Positions 17,640 to 26,933 of a stretch of DNA of 64,000 nucleotides are shown in pieces; the first letter of the stretch is position 1, and each line of letters starts with the position of its first letter. The translations under genes were made by a program, and so were the position numbers. This DNA is from DAISJI01 sp964559835 (lineage in GTDB: Bacteria > Acidobacteriota > Terriglobia > Terriglobales > Acidobacteriaceae), in contig CAZLJE010000012.1 of NCBI GenBank assembly GCA_964559835.1, forward strand, positions 1 to 64,000. Direction: 5' to 3'. Under the pieces are notes generated by a model. The model had not been told where the DNA came from. It did not search any database and worked only from the letters and a program-made list of their open reading frames with translations.

Positions 17640-17682
17640 ACAAAAGTTCCTCCCTTTCGTGGCGTTTACGCATCGACAAGCT

Positions 17683-18507
17683 ATGAGCTTAAAGCAGAAC
17701 GAAAGGGCAGTCCGTTTCCTCACACTTCACGAGCGTCCTGGGGCCTTCGTGATCCCAAATCCATGGGACATCGGCTCTGCGCGCATTCTCGCCGGGCTCG
17801 GTTTTCAGGCGCTCGCCACGTCCAGCGCCGCTTCAGCATGCACTCTCGGCAAAAAGGATGGAGAACTGACGCGCGACGAAGCGCTGGCGCACGCGCGGTC
17901 GATTGTCGGTGCGACCGACCTGCCCGTCTCCGCCGACCTGGAAAAAGGGTTTGGCGATGCGCCCGAAGACGTCGCGAAGACGGTCCGCCTCGCGGCTGAC
18001 GTTGGATTGGTCGGCTGCACGATCGAGGACGCCACCGGCGACCCGCAGCGCCCGCTATTCGATTTCGGATTGGCGGTCGAACGCATTGCGGCCGCTGCCG
18101 AAGCCGCTCGCACGCTGCCGTTCCCGTTCTTGGTGACAGCGCGCGCGCACAATTTCCTGTATTCGAACCCAGATATCCACGACACCATCCGCCGGCTGCA
18201 GGCTTTCGACAAAGCTGGAGCGAACGTGCTGTTCGCGCCCGGCTTGCCTGACCTCGAAACTGTGCGCACCGTCTGCACTGCCGTGTCCAAGCCTTTCAAC
18301 TTCATGGCCGGGATCAAGGGAAAATCGTTCCCGGTCGCCGAACTGGCCAAGGCGGGAGTGAAGCGCATCAGCCTGGCGAATTCGCTCTATCGCGCCGCGA
18401 TGACAGGACTGGTGGAAGCCGCGCGCGAAGTGAAGGAGGAAGGTACGTTCGAGTTCGTCGAACGCTCGATGGCCACAGCCGAACTGGCCAAGCTCATGCA
18501 GGCGTGA
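17683..18507 (+). CDS. Isocitrate lyase/PEP mutase family protein
   Basis: A 274-residue barrel protein of the PEP-mutase-2/ICL-like family. Typical segments are FVIPNPWDIGSARILAGLGF, PVSADLEKGFGD, GCTIEDATGD, FLVTARAHNF and ANVLFAPGLPD. These match the Mg-binding DxE...ED framework of carboxyphosphonoenolpyruvate mutase and 2-methylisocitrate-lyase-like C-C lyases. The usual TARTD is TARAHN here, so the substrate likely differs from oxaloacetate types. I use the ATG at 17683 rather than the upstream GTG. It is the last gene of the plus-strand cluster and may cleave a short oxoacid or hydroxyacid product. Confidence 0.8.
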   Translation: MSLKQNERAVRFLTLHERPGAFVIPNPWDIGSARILAGLGFQALATSSAASACTLGKKDGELTRDEALAHARSIVGATDLPVSADLEKGFGDAPEDVAKTVRLAADVGLVGCTIEDATGDPQRPLFDFGLAVERIAAAAEAARTLPFPFLVTARAHNFLYSNPDIHDTIRRLQAFDKAGANVLFAPGLPDLETVRTVCTAVSKPFNFMAGIKGKSFPVAELAKAGVKRISLANSLYRAAMTGLVEAAREVKEEGTFEFVERSMATAELAKLMQA

Positions 18508-18510
18508 AAG

Positions 18511-19287
18511 TCAGTCGTTGTATCCGAACGTCATCGTGACCTTGGCGACGGTGATCATGTCACCCGGTTGCAGCTCCCATTGCCCGGAGATAGTTTGTCC
18601 GTTTACCTTGATCTTCTGCTTGCCTCCGGAGGCGATGAAGTATCGGTCTTCACGCCGGCTGATGGAGCCCGCAACCTGCGGAGCGAACCAGCCCTTCAGC
18701 CGGATCGATGCCATGTCGGACTTGCCGATCACGGTGAGTTTGCCGGTCAACACGTAGGACCGCTGGTCGGCCTTTCCCGACATGATCGACAATATTCCGT
18801 GCCGCATCTGCCGCGGTGGCGGAGGCGGCGGGACGGTCGTGATCGCCGCTGCCACTTGTTGCACGGGCGTTGCGGGTGTCTTTCCGAGCGCCTGTGCCAG
18901 CAGTTCGCGCGCTTTCTTCGTGTCCAGCATTGCCGTGGACTCGAGTGTCGGCACCGACGGTCGCGCAACGGCGGTTGATGCGGGAGCGACGTCCTGTCCC
19001 GCCTCGGCCTTGAAGGTCAGCGTGTGCTTGCCGACGAGGATTACATCGTTGTCCGCGAGCGCCTGGCTGCTGACGCGCTGGTCGTTAACGTAAGTGCCGT
19101 TGAAGCTCTTCGTGTCCTGGATGACGAAGTGGTCGGCATCCCAGTAAACGCGTGCGTGATGGCCTGAAACCGCCGGGTTATCGATTTGGATGTCGTTGTC
19201 GGGCAGCCGGCCAATGCCTGCGCCGCCTTGGGTAAGACGAATGTCTTTGAGCGTGGTGTTCTCGAACTTCAAAAGCAGTCTTGCCAT
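18511..19287 (-). CDS. Protein with two FHA-like domains
   Basis: A 258-residue cytoplasmic protein. The N-terminal FHA domain is clear: GIGRLPDNDIQIDNP, SGHHARVY, NGTYVNDQRV and DNDVILVGKHTLTF. After a Pro-rich linker (PPPPPP) there is a second beta-sandwich resembling FHA (VIGKSDMASIRLKG, VNGQTISGQWELQPGDMI), less canonical in its phosphothreonine loop. FHA domains bind phosphothreonine peptides, so a role in Ser/Thr-kinase signalling or secretion regulation is likely. The start at 19287 (MARLLLKFENT) fits the domain edge better than the longer ORF. Confidence 0.8.
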   Translation of the reverse strand: MARLLLKFENTTLKDIRLTQGGAGIGRLPDNDIQIDNPAVSGHHARVYWDADHFVIQDTKSFNGTYVNDQRVSSQALADNDVILVGKHTLTFKAEAGQDVAPASTAVARPSVPTLESTAMLDTKKARELLAQALGKTPATPVQQVAAAITTVPPPPPPRQMRHGILSIMSGKADQRSYVLTGKLTVIGKSDMASIRLKGWFAPQVAGSISRREDRYFIASGGKQKIKVNGQTISGQWELQPGDMITVAKVTMTFGYND

Positions 19288-19415
19288 GATCCCTCGCGGC
19301 ATTGCCATCCGACTGCGCAAGTCTCCGAGGCCAGGGCCGGGCGTGAACGCGCCTGCATACTACACCACGTTAGCGGGCCGAACCAGTTGGGTCGAAGGTG
19401 CGTGGCAACGAACGA

Positions 19416-20108
19416 TTACGGCGTGCCGAGGGCCTGTTTCCTGCGCACGTACTCCGCTTCCGGCATCTGCACCAGGACCGCCCCTTTGCCGGTCCAGTGG
19501 ACGATCTCCCGGATGTCGTCTTCCGGCATTGCGGTACATCCGGCGGTGCCCTTGCCGGGCCCGCTCCAGACATGGAGGAAAATGCAGGAGCCGTTGCCCG
19601 CTTTCGTGTTGCTCATGTTGTAGGGAACCACGACACCCCAGCGGTAGGCGTCGATGCTGCGCATGTGCTCGGAGCTGTTCCAGTCCTTGCGGACCTTTTC
19701 GTTGCTGACGATCTGCGCGTAATGCTCAGAGTTGGTATCGTCGACGCACTCGAACGCCGGTGTCAGCGAGAAATAATCGGGCGAGCTCCCGAGCGAAGGA
19801 GCAAAACCGAACGTCTTGTTCAGCGGATAAATCCCGGCAGGCGAGCGTCCGTCGCCCTCATGCTTGATCGGACCATCGCCGCTTGCGAGCGCCGGGTCCC
19901 ACGCCATGCCGTTCTTTCCGACCACCACCGGCACCGGCTTCCCAAGCTGCTTCCATTTTCCGTGCGAACGGACGTAGCGACTGAGAGTCCCGTCGACCGA
20001 GTTCCAGCCCGGAGTCGTGACCACGATGAGCTTGTCTGCGTGCGAAATGAGGTCCGACTGCGCAAACGCGGTCGCGGCAAGCAAAAGCACGAGAAGGAGA
20101 GTACGCAT
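19416..20108 (-). CDS. Secreted L,D-transpeptidase (YkuD)-like protein
   Basis: A 230-residue protein with a cleavable signal peptide (MRTLLLVLLLAATAFAQS). The region FLHVWSG followed by GTAGCTAM gives the His-x-Gly-Cys active site of YkuD-type L,D-transpeptidases. VVVGKNGMAWDPAL and GDGRSPAGIYPL are typical upstream strands. The likely role is 3-3 peptidoglycan cross-linking or attachment of proteins to peptidoglycan in the periplasm. The ATG at 20108 is preferred over an upstream start because it gives the signal peptide; the longer form would run into the repeat array. Confidence 0.82.
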   Translation of the reverse strand: MRTLLLVLLLAATAFAQSDLISHADKLIVVTTPGWNSVDGTLSRYVRSHGKWKQLGKPVPVVVGKNGMAWDPALASGDGPIKHEGDGRSPAGIYPLNKTFGFAPSLGSSPDYFSLTPAFECVDDTNSEHYAQIVSNEKVRKDWNSSEHMRSIDAYRWGVVVPYNMSNTKAGNGSCIFLHVWSGPGKGTAGCTAMPEDDIREIVHWTGKGAVLVQMPEAEYVRRKQALGTP

Positions 20109-20155
20109 GTGCGAATGATAAACGCTGAACGCAACCGCAAAGCAACAGCGGAAAA

Positions 20156-20290
20156 CGTATTCCGTATCTCGTATTCCGTATTCCGGCAGGTCGGCAACCA
20201 TCGACGTGTCCGACCCGGAACCCGGAATACTGAACCCGGAATACTGAATACGGGATACTGAATACTGAATACGGAATACGGAATACGAAA
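20156..20290. repeat. Inverted heptad arrays (CGTATTC / TACGGAA, TACTGAA)
   Basis: The left arm, 20156-20183, is four CGTATTC-type units. The right arm, 20214-20290, is eleven consecutive 7-nt units of TACGGAA, TACTGAA and CCCGGAA types, the longest array in the window. It lies between the S46 stop (20302, minus strand) and the L,D-transpeptidase start. Confidence 0.92.
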
Positions 20291-20301
20291 CGCTCAGTTG
20301 C

Positions 20302-22434
20302 TCAGTGGATTACCACTCCCAGCCCGCCCGGAGGCGGCGGAGACTGTCCGCTCTGTAGTTCGTCCGCCAGCCCGTTTGCGCCGTACACCTTTCGCAACGA
20401 CTCGATGATCCCTAGCGAATCGACTTCTACGGAACGGCCGATCTTGTCTTCGTACTGGAAATTCCATGGCAGCGACTGAATATTGCCGTCGAAGATGATG
20501 CCGACCACGTCGCCCGCCTTGTTCACTACTGGACTGCCGGAGTTGCCGCCGATGATGTCCGCCGTGCAGACGGTGTTGAGCGGCGTCTTCAGGTCCAGCT
20601 TCGTCTTGCTGTCCATCCAGCTTTTCGGCAGTGCGTACGGATCCTTGTTGCCGTGCTTCGCCGCATGTTCGTAGGCTCCACCGATGGTCGTGAAGAAAGG
20701 CACGTTGCTCCCCTTCGGCGCCACGTGTCCGCGGCCGTCTTCAACATAGCCCTTCACCGCTCCGTAGCTGAGACGCAGCGTGAATGTCGCGTCCGGATAG
20801 CTGTTGGTGCCCTCGCTTTCAAAGCGCAGCTTCGCGAACTTCGCGCCATCGCGACGCTCGACCGCGTCCACCTGGTCGTCGTACGTCTTGCGGAGCTGCC
20901 GCGCCTGCGGATCGATCTCGCGCATCAGCACGATCAGCGGATCGGTGCTCCGCGCGATGGCCTGCGCGCCGCCTTCGTAGAGCTGCTTGCGGACGTTGAC
21001 GTCGTCGAGGTGAGTGCCGTCGATCAGTTCGGCCGCGCGCGCGTCGGGCGTCTTGCCGGCGAGGATGGTCTTCAACGCGCCATCGTTCGCGCCGAGCTCG
21101 CGCACCATCTCGGTAAGGACTTCCGCCATCTCGACCTTATCGAGCGGCTTGTGGATCGGCGCTGTCGACAGCAGCGATTGTTCCAGGGACGGCAGCGCTG
21201 ACTCGCGATACTCGCGCAGTCGCTCGCCATTGGGTTTTTGCTTTTCAGTCGCCACGCGGACCAGGTCACGCGCGTCATGCGCGCTCTCCGGCCAGCCGCT
21301 CATCCGTTCCAGGTAGGCGAAGGGCAGGAACATCTTACGGTACGTTTGCATCGCCTGGTCGACCTCGGCCCATGGGTTCCCGAATTCCTGCTGCTTTTTC
21401 GGATCGCCGGCGACGGCCTGCTTCAGCTTCTCTTCTCTCTGCAGCTTCTCCGCCATCAGCGACTTGTCCAGCAGCCCGCTCTGGTATCCGGTGTAAGCTT
21501 TGAAGGAATTCTGCAGGCCGAAAATGTCTTCTTGCGCCATCGCGGCGTTCGCTTGCGACTGCGCCGCGAACTTCTGCAACACCGAGATCCGAGTCGGATA
21601 ATTCTTCAGGTTCCAGGGATACTGCACGTCGCGCCGGAACGCCAGTTGCGACATCGTCAGCATCCGTCCGGTCGAACCCGGGTTACCACTCACGAACACC
21701 AGGTCGTTCTCCTTCACTCCTGCGTTCGACCACTTCAGGTAGTCAGTGAGGTGAACAGGCTGGTTATTTTCGTAGACGCGGAAGAAGGTGATGTCGAGGT
21801 CGTAACGGGGATATTCGAAGTTGTCTGGATCGCCGCCGAAGAAAGCGATACCGAATTCCGGCGCGAACACCAGCCGCACATCGGTGTACTTCTTGTAGCG
21901 ATAGAGGTTGTACATACCGCCGGCGTAAAGAGTGACCACGTCGCAGCGCAAGCCGGTCTGTTTCGTGCAATCGCTCTCAATCGCCGACATCTCGGCCCGC
22001 ATCGCCGTAGCTCCGGCCGCGGCATCCATGCCGGGCTTCACCGCGCCCTGCACGCGCTGCGTGACGTCCTCGATGCTTTGCAACACGTTCAACTCGAGAT
22101 CGGGGCATTTGACTTCTTCGGCACGCGTCTTCGCCAGGAATGAGAGCTGGTAGTAGTTCTTCTCCGGCGTGGACATCTGCTGCAGACACGTCGCCGCGAC
22201 GTGGTGGTTCGTGAACGTCAACCCGTCCGCCGACACGAACGACCCCGAGCCGCCGTTGTTGAAGCGCACCGACGCGCCGCGGACGTGATCGAGCCACGCC
22301 TGGTCGGGCGCCCAGCCGTACTTGGCTCGCACTTTGTCGGTGGGGAAGTGGTTGTACAGCCACATGCCTTCGTCGGCCGTGGCGATGCCGGTGAGCAGCA
22401 GAGTTGCCATCAGGATCAGAGCGATTCGTTTCAT
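20302..22434 (-). CDS. S46 family dipeptidyl-peptidase (DPP7/DPP11 type), copy 1
   Basis: A 710-residue secreted serine exopeptidase with a signal peptide (MKRIALILMATLLLTGIATA). The mature N-terminus DEGMWLYN is characteristic of the S46 family and forms the substrate N-terminus pocket. The catalytic His is in FTNHHVAATC (His77/78) and the Ser is in GGNSGSPVVN near the C-terminus. AFFGGDPDNFEYPRYDLD is conserved between family members. It removes dipeptides from peptides in the periplasm and suggests proteinaceous nutrition. The ATG at 22434 has GGAG upstream; TTG just before is less likely. It is followed downstream by a paralogue. Confidence 0.92.
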   Translation of the reverse strand: MKRIALILMATLLLTGIATADEGMWLYNHFPTDKVRAKYGWAPDQAWLDHVRGASVRFNNGGSGSFVSADGLTFTNHHVAATCLQQMSTPEKNYYQLSFLAKTRAEEVKCPDLELNVLQSIEDVTQRVQGAVKPGMDAAAGATAMRAEMSAIESDCTKQTGLRCDVVTLYAGGMYNLYRYKKYTDVRLVFAPEFGIAFFGGDPDNFEYPRYDLDITFFRVYENNQPVHLTDYLKWSNAGVKENDLVFVSGNPGSTGRMLTMSQLAFRRDVQYPWNLKNYPTRISVLQKFAAQSQANAAMAQEDIFGLQNSFKAYTGYQSGLLDKSLMAEKLQREEKLKQAVAGDPKKQQEFGNPWAEVDQAMQTYRKMFLPFAYLERMSGWPESAHDARDLVRVATEKQKPNGERLREYRESALPSLEQSLLSTAPIHKPLDKVEMAEVLTEMVRELGANDGALKTILAGKTPDARAAELIDGTHLDDVNVRKQLYEGGAQAIARSTDPLIVLMREIDPQARQLRKTYDDQVDAVERRDGAKFAKLRFESEGTNSYPDATFTLRLSYGAVKGYVEDGRGHVAPKGSNVPFFTTIGGAYEHAAKHGNKDPYALPKSWMDSKTKLDLKTPLNTVCTADIIGGNSGSPVVNKAGDVVGIIFDGNIQSLPWNFQYEDKIGRSVEVDSLGIIESLRKVYGANGLADELQSGQSPPPPGGLGVVIH

Positions 22435-22488
22435 CAAGTAGCTCCATGCGAGCGCGTCGAGCGCTGCAAAACCGATTATTGTACTTGC

Positions 22489-22596
22489 GGTAGATCGTAG
22501 GTGGTAGGGAGTAGGTGGGGTAATAGAATTCGCTCGCCAGTAGCTTCTGCTGTCATATGGTTTCCGCCGACCTACGACCTACCACCTACGCCCTAC
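22489..22596. repeat. Inverted heptad arrays (GTAGGTN / GACCTAC)
   Basis: The left arm, 22489-22516, has units GGTAGAT, CGTAGGT, GGTAGGG, AGTAGGT. The right arm, 22569-22596, has units GACCTAC, GACCTAC, CACCTAC, GCCCTAC. It sits between the two S46 peptidase genes. Confidence 0.9.
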
Positions 22597-22640
22597 GCAA
22601 ACTGGCGGGCTTGGCCTCTCGACCTCACCCGCCGTTCGCT

Positions 22641-22668
22641 AACTCCTAACTACTAGCTCCTAGCTACT
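22641..22668. repeat. Heptad array (AACTCCT / AGCTACT) over the S46 copy 2 stop codon
   Basis: Four 7-nt units AACTCCT, AACTACT, AGCTCCT, AGCTACT. The TAG stop of the minus-strand S46 gene (22664-22666) lies inside the last unit. Confidence 0.85.
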
Positions 22669-24814
22669 TCTCTTTCTTGCTCGCCGGCTTCACCGCTGCT
22701 TCCGGCGCATTCTTGCCCGTGAGTTCCTCGACCAGCGGCCCGGCGTTGTAGATCCCGCGCAGCGCCTCGATGATGCCGCGCGAATCCACGCTCACTGCCC
22801 GTCCGACCACGTCTTCGTACATGAAGCGCATCGGAAGGCTCTGGATGTTGCCGTCGAAGATGATGCCGACGATCTCACCCTCTTTGTTCACCACCGGGCT
22901 GCCGGAGTTGCCGCCGATGATGTCCGGTGTCGAAACAAAGTTCAGGGGAGTGTCGAGCTTCAGTTGTCCCGCCTTCAGTCCTGCATTGACCACGTTTCCC
23001 GCCGTCTTCTCGCCGGGGTTAAACGCCATCCAGGTCTCGGGCAGGGCGTAGGGCTGCTTGTTCTCGTGCTTTGCGGCATGTTGGAAGGCTCCGCCGAACG
23101 TCGTGAAATACGGGACCTTTTGCCCGTTCTCGGTGTAGCCCTTTACCGCGCCGTAACTGAGGCGAAGCGTGCCGGTCGCGTCGGGCGGCTCGGTGAATCC
23201 CTTTTCCGCGAACATGATCTTCGCGATCTGGGTCCCCGCGCGCTGCTCGACTGACGTCACCTTCTCCTCGATCTGCAGACGCGTCGCCCGCGCTTCCGGA
23301 TCCAGCGCCTTCATCAGCGCGATGGCTGGATCGGTGCTGGCGTCGATAGCAGCCTTTCCGCCTTCATAGAGCTGCTTGCGGACGGCAACATCGTCCAGCT
23401 TCGTGCCTTCGATGATCGACTTCGCCATCTCCTCGGGGGTCTTGCCGCCCAGGACCTTCTGCACGAACGGATCGTTCGGCCCCAGCGTCTCCACCATGTC
23501 CTTCAGCCCGTCGGTCATCTGGACGATGTCCAGATCCTTATAGACCGGCAGCGTCGAGAACAGCCGGCGCTCCGTTTGCGGGAGCGCGGTCTCGCGGAAC
23601 TCGCGCAGACGCTCCCCGTTTGCCTTCTGCTTCTCGTCGGCGGCGCGGACCAGCGTACGGGCCGTGTTCAGCAGGCTCGCGTTAAACGTGCTTTCGACAA
23701 AGATCGCGCGCACGCCCATGTCTTTCTGTATCGCCATGGCCTTTTCGAGATCGCCCCATGGGTCGACGAATTCCGCCTTCAGCTTCGGATTTGCCGCGAC
23801 CTCGGCGCGCACCTTCTTCTCGTCCGCCTGCTTCTTCGCCATGAACGCCTTGTCGAGCAGCCCGGAGTTGTAGCCGACCGTCGCTTTATAGGAGTTCTCC
23901 AGCCCGAAGATCATCCGCTCCACGATGCGCGCCTTTTCGGGCGACTGCGCGGCATACGCCTTGAGCAGCTTGATCCGCCGTTCCATCGACTTGATGTTGC
24001 GCGGATACTGCACGTCGCGTAGGTACTCCATTTGCGCAAACGTTGTCAGCCGTCCCGTCGAACCCGGATGTCCGCTGACGAACACCAAGTCGCCGTCTTT
24101 CACGCCCGTCTTCGACCACTTAAGGTAATGCTCGACATGTGCGGGCCGGGCGTTCTCGTAGGCGCGCAGGAAGGTAATGTCGAGATCGAAGCGGGGATAG
24201 GTGAAGTTGTCCGGATCGCCGCCGAAGAACGCGACGTCATATTCCGGCGCGAACACCAGCCGCAGGTCGGAATAGCGGCGGTACTTGTACAGGTTGTACA
24301 CGGCGCCCGAGTACAGCGTAACGATCTCGCACCGGTAGGGCGCGACCGTGCAGTCCTTTTCGATCTGCGCCATGGCCGCGCGCTGGGCCTGCATCGCTTC
24401 CGCCGGCTTCATCTCCGGCTTCACCGCGGCATTCACCTTTGCAGTCACGTCCTCGATGTTCTCCAGCACTGCGGCTTCCATGCCCGGACACTTCGGCTCC
24501 GCCGAACCCTTGCCCGCGTAGAAGCCCATCTTCATGTAATCCTTGTCTTTGGTCGAAACATCGTGAACGCACCCCGCGCCGACGTGATGGTTCGTCATGA
24601 TGAGCCCATCCGGCGAGACGAACGATGCCGACGCGCCCAGCCGTACCGACGACAGCCGCAGGTGGTCCAGCCACTGTTGCGTGACGTCGAAGCCATACTT
24701 GGCCTTGATCTTGTCTTTCGGAACTGCGTTGTACAGCCACATGCCCTCGTCGGCGACGGCAACTACGCCGGCGAACAGGCATACCGCAATCAGAAGAACG
24801 GTGAACCGCTTCAT
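22664..24814 (-). CDS. S46 family dipeptidyl-peptidase (DPP7/DPP11 type), copy 2
   Basis: A 716-residue paralogue of the downstream S46 gene, similar along its whole length. It has a signal peptide (MKRFTVLLIAVCLFAGVVAVA), ADEGMWLYN, the catalytic His in MTNHHVGAGC, FFGGDPDNFTYPRFDLD and the Ser in GGNSGSPVVN. The start is at 24814; six extra residues in a longer ORF would displace the signal peptide. It ends in a Lys-rich tail. The two copies probably differ in P1 preference. I could not assign DPP7 versus DPP11 specificity with certainty. The pair forms a minus-strand run with the L,D-transpeptidase and FHA genes. Confidence 0.92.
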   Translation of the reverse strand: MKRFTVLLIAVCLFAGVVAVADEGMWLYNAVPKDKIKAKYGFDVTQQWLDHLRLSSVRLGASASFVSPDGLIMTNHHVGAGCVHDVSTKDKDYMKMGFYAGKGSAEPKCPGMEAAVLENIEDVTAKVNAAVKPEMKPAEAMQAQRAAMAQIEKDCTVAPYRCEIVTLYSGAVYNLYKYRRYSDLRLVFAPEYDVAFFGGDPDNFTYPRFDLDITFLRAYENARPAHVEHYLKWSKTGVKDGDLVFVSGHPGSTGRLTTFAQMEYLRDVQYPRNIKSMERRIKLLKAYAAQSPEKARIVERMIFGLENSYKATVGYNSGLLDKAFMAKKQADEKKVRAEVAANPKLKAEFVDPWGDLEKAMAIQKDMGVRAIFVESTFNASLLNTARTLVRAADEKQKANGERLREFRETALPQTERRLFSTLPVYKDLDIVQMTDGLKDMVETLGPNDPFVQKVLGGKTPEEMAKSIIEGTKLDDVAVRKQLYEGGKAAIDASTDPAIALMKALDPEARATRLQIEEKVTSVEQRAGTQIAKIMFAEKGFTEPPDATGTLRLSYGAVKGYTENGQKVPYFTTFGGAFQHAAKHENKQPYALPETWMAFNPGEKTAGNVVNAGLKAGQLKLDTPLNFVSTPDIIGGNSGSPVVNKEGEIVGIIFDGNIQSLPMRFMYEDVVGRAVSVDSRGIIEALRGIYNAGPLVEELTGKNAPEAAVKPASKKEK

Positions 24815-25124
24815 GCAAACGCTCCTGGGCACAGATTCTCAAGTAACGCGGGCGTCTCGCCTGCCACTCGGGACCGAATGATGTGAGGCGGGCGAGAGTC
24901 CTGCGGTACCTTTATGTGCCCGAAATTGCAAACCCTTGACTTTATCCGCGGAACTCCCTCCCGGCTGTGACCTGCGCCACATCCTCATGTTTGTTCCCAA
25001 ATTGGAACAGCGGGGCGGAATGCGATATAAAAGAGGGTCGGGTTGTGGGGCCTGCGGTCGCCAGTATAGCGCTCGAATCGTGGTTCCTACGCGTATCGCG
25101 CGACATCATTCGTACGAGGAGACT
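24815..25124. other. 310-bp divergent intergenic region
   Basis: Promoter region between S46 copy 2 (minus) and citrate synthase (plus). It holds one GGCG-TCT-CGCC mini-hairpin near 24850 and the promoter candidate at 25002-25031. No convincing gene is seen, and an upstream extension of the citrate synthase ORF here has no family match. Confidence 0.6.
25002..25031 (+). promoter_or_regulatory. Candidate sigma70 promoter for citrate synthase
   Basis: TTGGAA (25002-25007), an 18-nt spacer and TATAAA (25026-25031). It would start transcription about 85 bases before the ATG at 25125. Confidence 0.45.
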
Positions 25125-26261
<1,137 letters not shown>

Positions 26262-26269
26262 CTAAGAAC

Positions 26270-26319
26270 AAAAAAGTCAGAATGAAGAATGCCCCGGGGC
26301 AGTCTTCATTCTGACTTTT
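26270..26319. terminator. Strong bidirectional terminator after citrate synthase
   Basis: GTCAGAATGAAGA (26276-26288) pairs perfectly with 26303-26315, flanked by AAAAA and TTTT. The loop contains the self-complementary GCCCCGGGGC. Confidence 0.85.
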
Positions 26320-26331
26320 CTGTTGTGCCAC

Positions 26332-26361
26332 CCCTTCGTGTGCACTTCGTGGCCGTCGTGT
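26332..26361. repeat. Decamer repeats (CCTTCGTGTG type)
   Basis: Three units with 10-nt spacing, CCCTTCGTGT, GCACTTCGTG and GCCGTCGTGT, between the citrate synthase terminator and the PadR promoter. Confidence 0.6.
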
Positions 26362-26390
26362 GACGCCTTGCGGGGGGATCCCCGCTCCCG

Positions 26391-26432
26391 TTGACATTCT
26401 ACCGGAGCGGGACTACGCTCACATAGAATGTC
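26391..26432. promoter_or_regulatory. PadR promoter with flanking perfect inverted repeat
   Basis: TTGACA (26391-26396), a 17-nt spacer and TACGCT (26414-26419) place the transcription start within a few bases of the PadR ATG (26428), so the mRNA may be leaderless. GACATTCTA (26393-26401) and its exact reverse complement TAGAATGTC (26424-26432) flank the core promoter, one over the -35 box and one over the start codon. This is a strong candidate for PadR autoregulation. Confidence 0.6.
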
Positions 26433-26784
26433 TACTAAAGAGGAGATGGGCCGCATCGAGCTGCTGCAAGGGACGTTGGACCTGCTGATCCTCCGCACCC
26501 TGCTGCGCGGCCCAGTCCACGGCCATGCCATCGCCAAGGCCATTGAGGCCGGTTCCGACGAAGTGCTCCAGGTCGAGCAGGGCTCCCTCTACCCAGGGCT
26601 GCACCGGCTCATCCGGCGCGGGTGGATCTCGATGGAACAAGGTATTTCGGAGAACAATCGCAAAGCCAAGTTCTATCGCCTCACCGCGAAAGGGCGCAGA
26701 CAACTCACGGTCGAAACCAATAAATGGGAGAAGTTGGCAACGGCAATAGCGCGCATTTTGCGGCCGGCGGAGGATGAGGGCTAG
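26428..26784 (+). CDS. PadR-family transcriptional regulator (acidobacterial type)
   Basis: A 118-residue winged-helix regulator: LLQGTLDLLILRTLLRGPVHGHAIAKAI, then VEQGSLYPGLHRLIRRGWI and KFYRLTAKGRRQL. This is the compact PadR type (TIGR03433 group) that in Acidobacteria usually precedes a long orphan permease, exactly as here; the permease frame begins two bases after the stop. It probably represses its own operon through the repeat at 26393-26432. Confidence 0.92.
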   Translation: MSTKEEMGRIELLQGTLDLLILRTLLRGPVHGHAIAKAIEAGSDEVLQVEQGSLYPGLHRLIRRGWISMEQGISENNRKAKFYRLTAKGRRQLTVETNKWEKLATAIARILRPAEDEG

Positions 26785-26786
26785 CC

Positions 26787-26900
26787 GTGAGACGCCGCAA
26801 GCGGATGCTCGACGACCTGGATGCCGACATTCGCGAGCACATCGCCCTCGAGACGCAGGACAACATCGATCGCGGCATGACGCCCGACGAGGCCCGCTAA
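26787..26900 (+). pseudogene. Severed N-terminus of the ADOP permease (premature TAA)
   Basis: From the GTG at 26787 the frame reads RRRKRMLDDLDADIREHIAL and continues to MTPDEAR, then TAA at 26898-26900, then AAIRKFGNVTQ in the same frame. Relatives have a Tyr codon (TAC/TAT) at this position (EARYAALRKFGN), so one base change explains the stop. It is either a true nonsense mutation or a sequence error. Confidence 0.7.
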
Positions 26901-26933
26901 GCCGCCATCCGTAAATTCGGCAACGTCACACAG

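Noticed and set aside
20156..20290. Heptad arrays as a CRISPR array
   Set aside because: Units are contiguous with no spacers, the period is only 7 nt, and there are no cas genes.
24936..25124. N-terminal extension of citrate synthase from 24936
   Set aside because: Family N-termini begin at MSTSTLTPKG, a good Shine-Dalgarno precedes that ATG, and a promoter candidate lies inside the extension.
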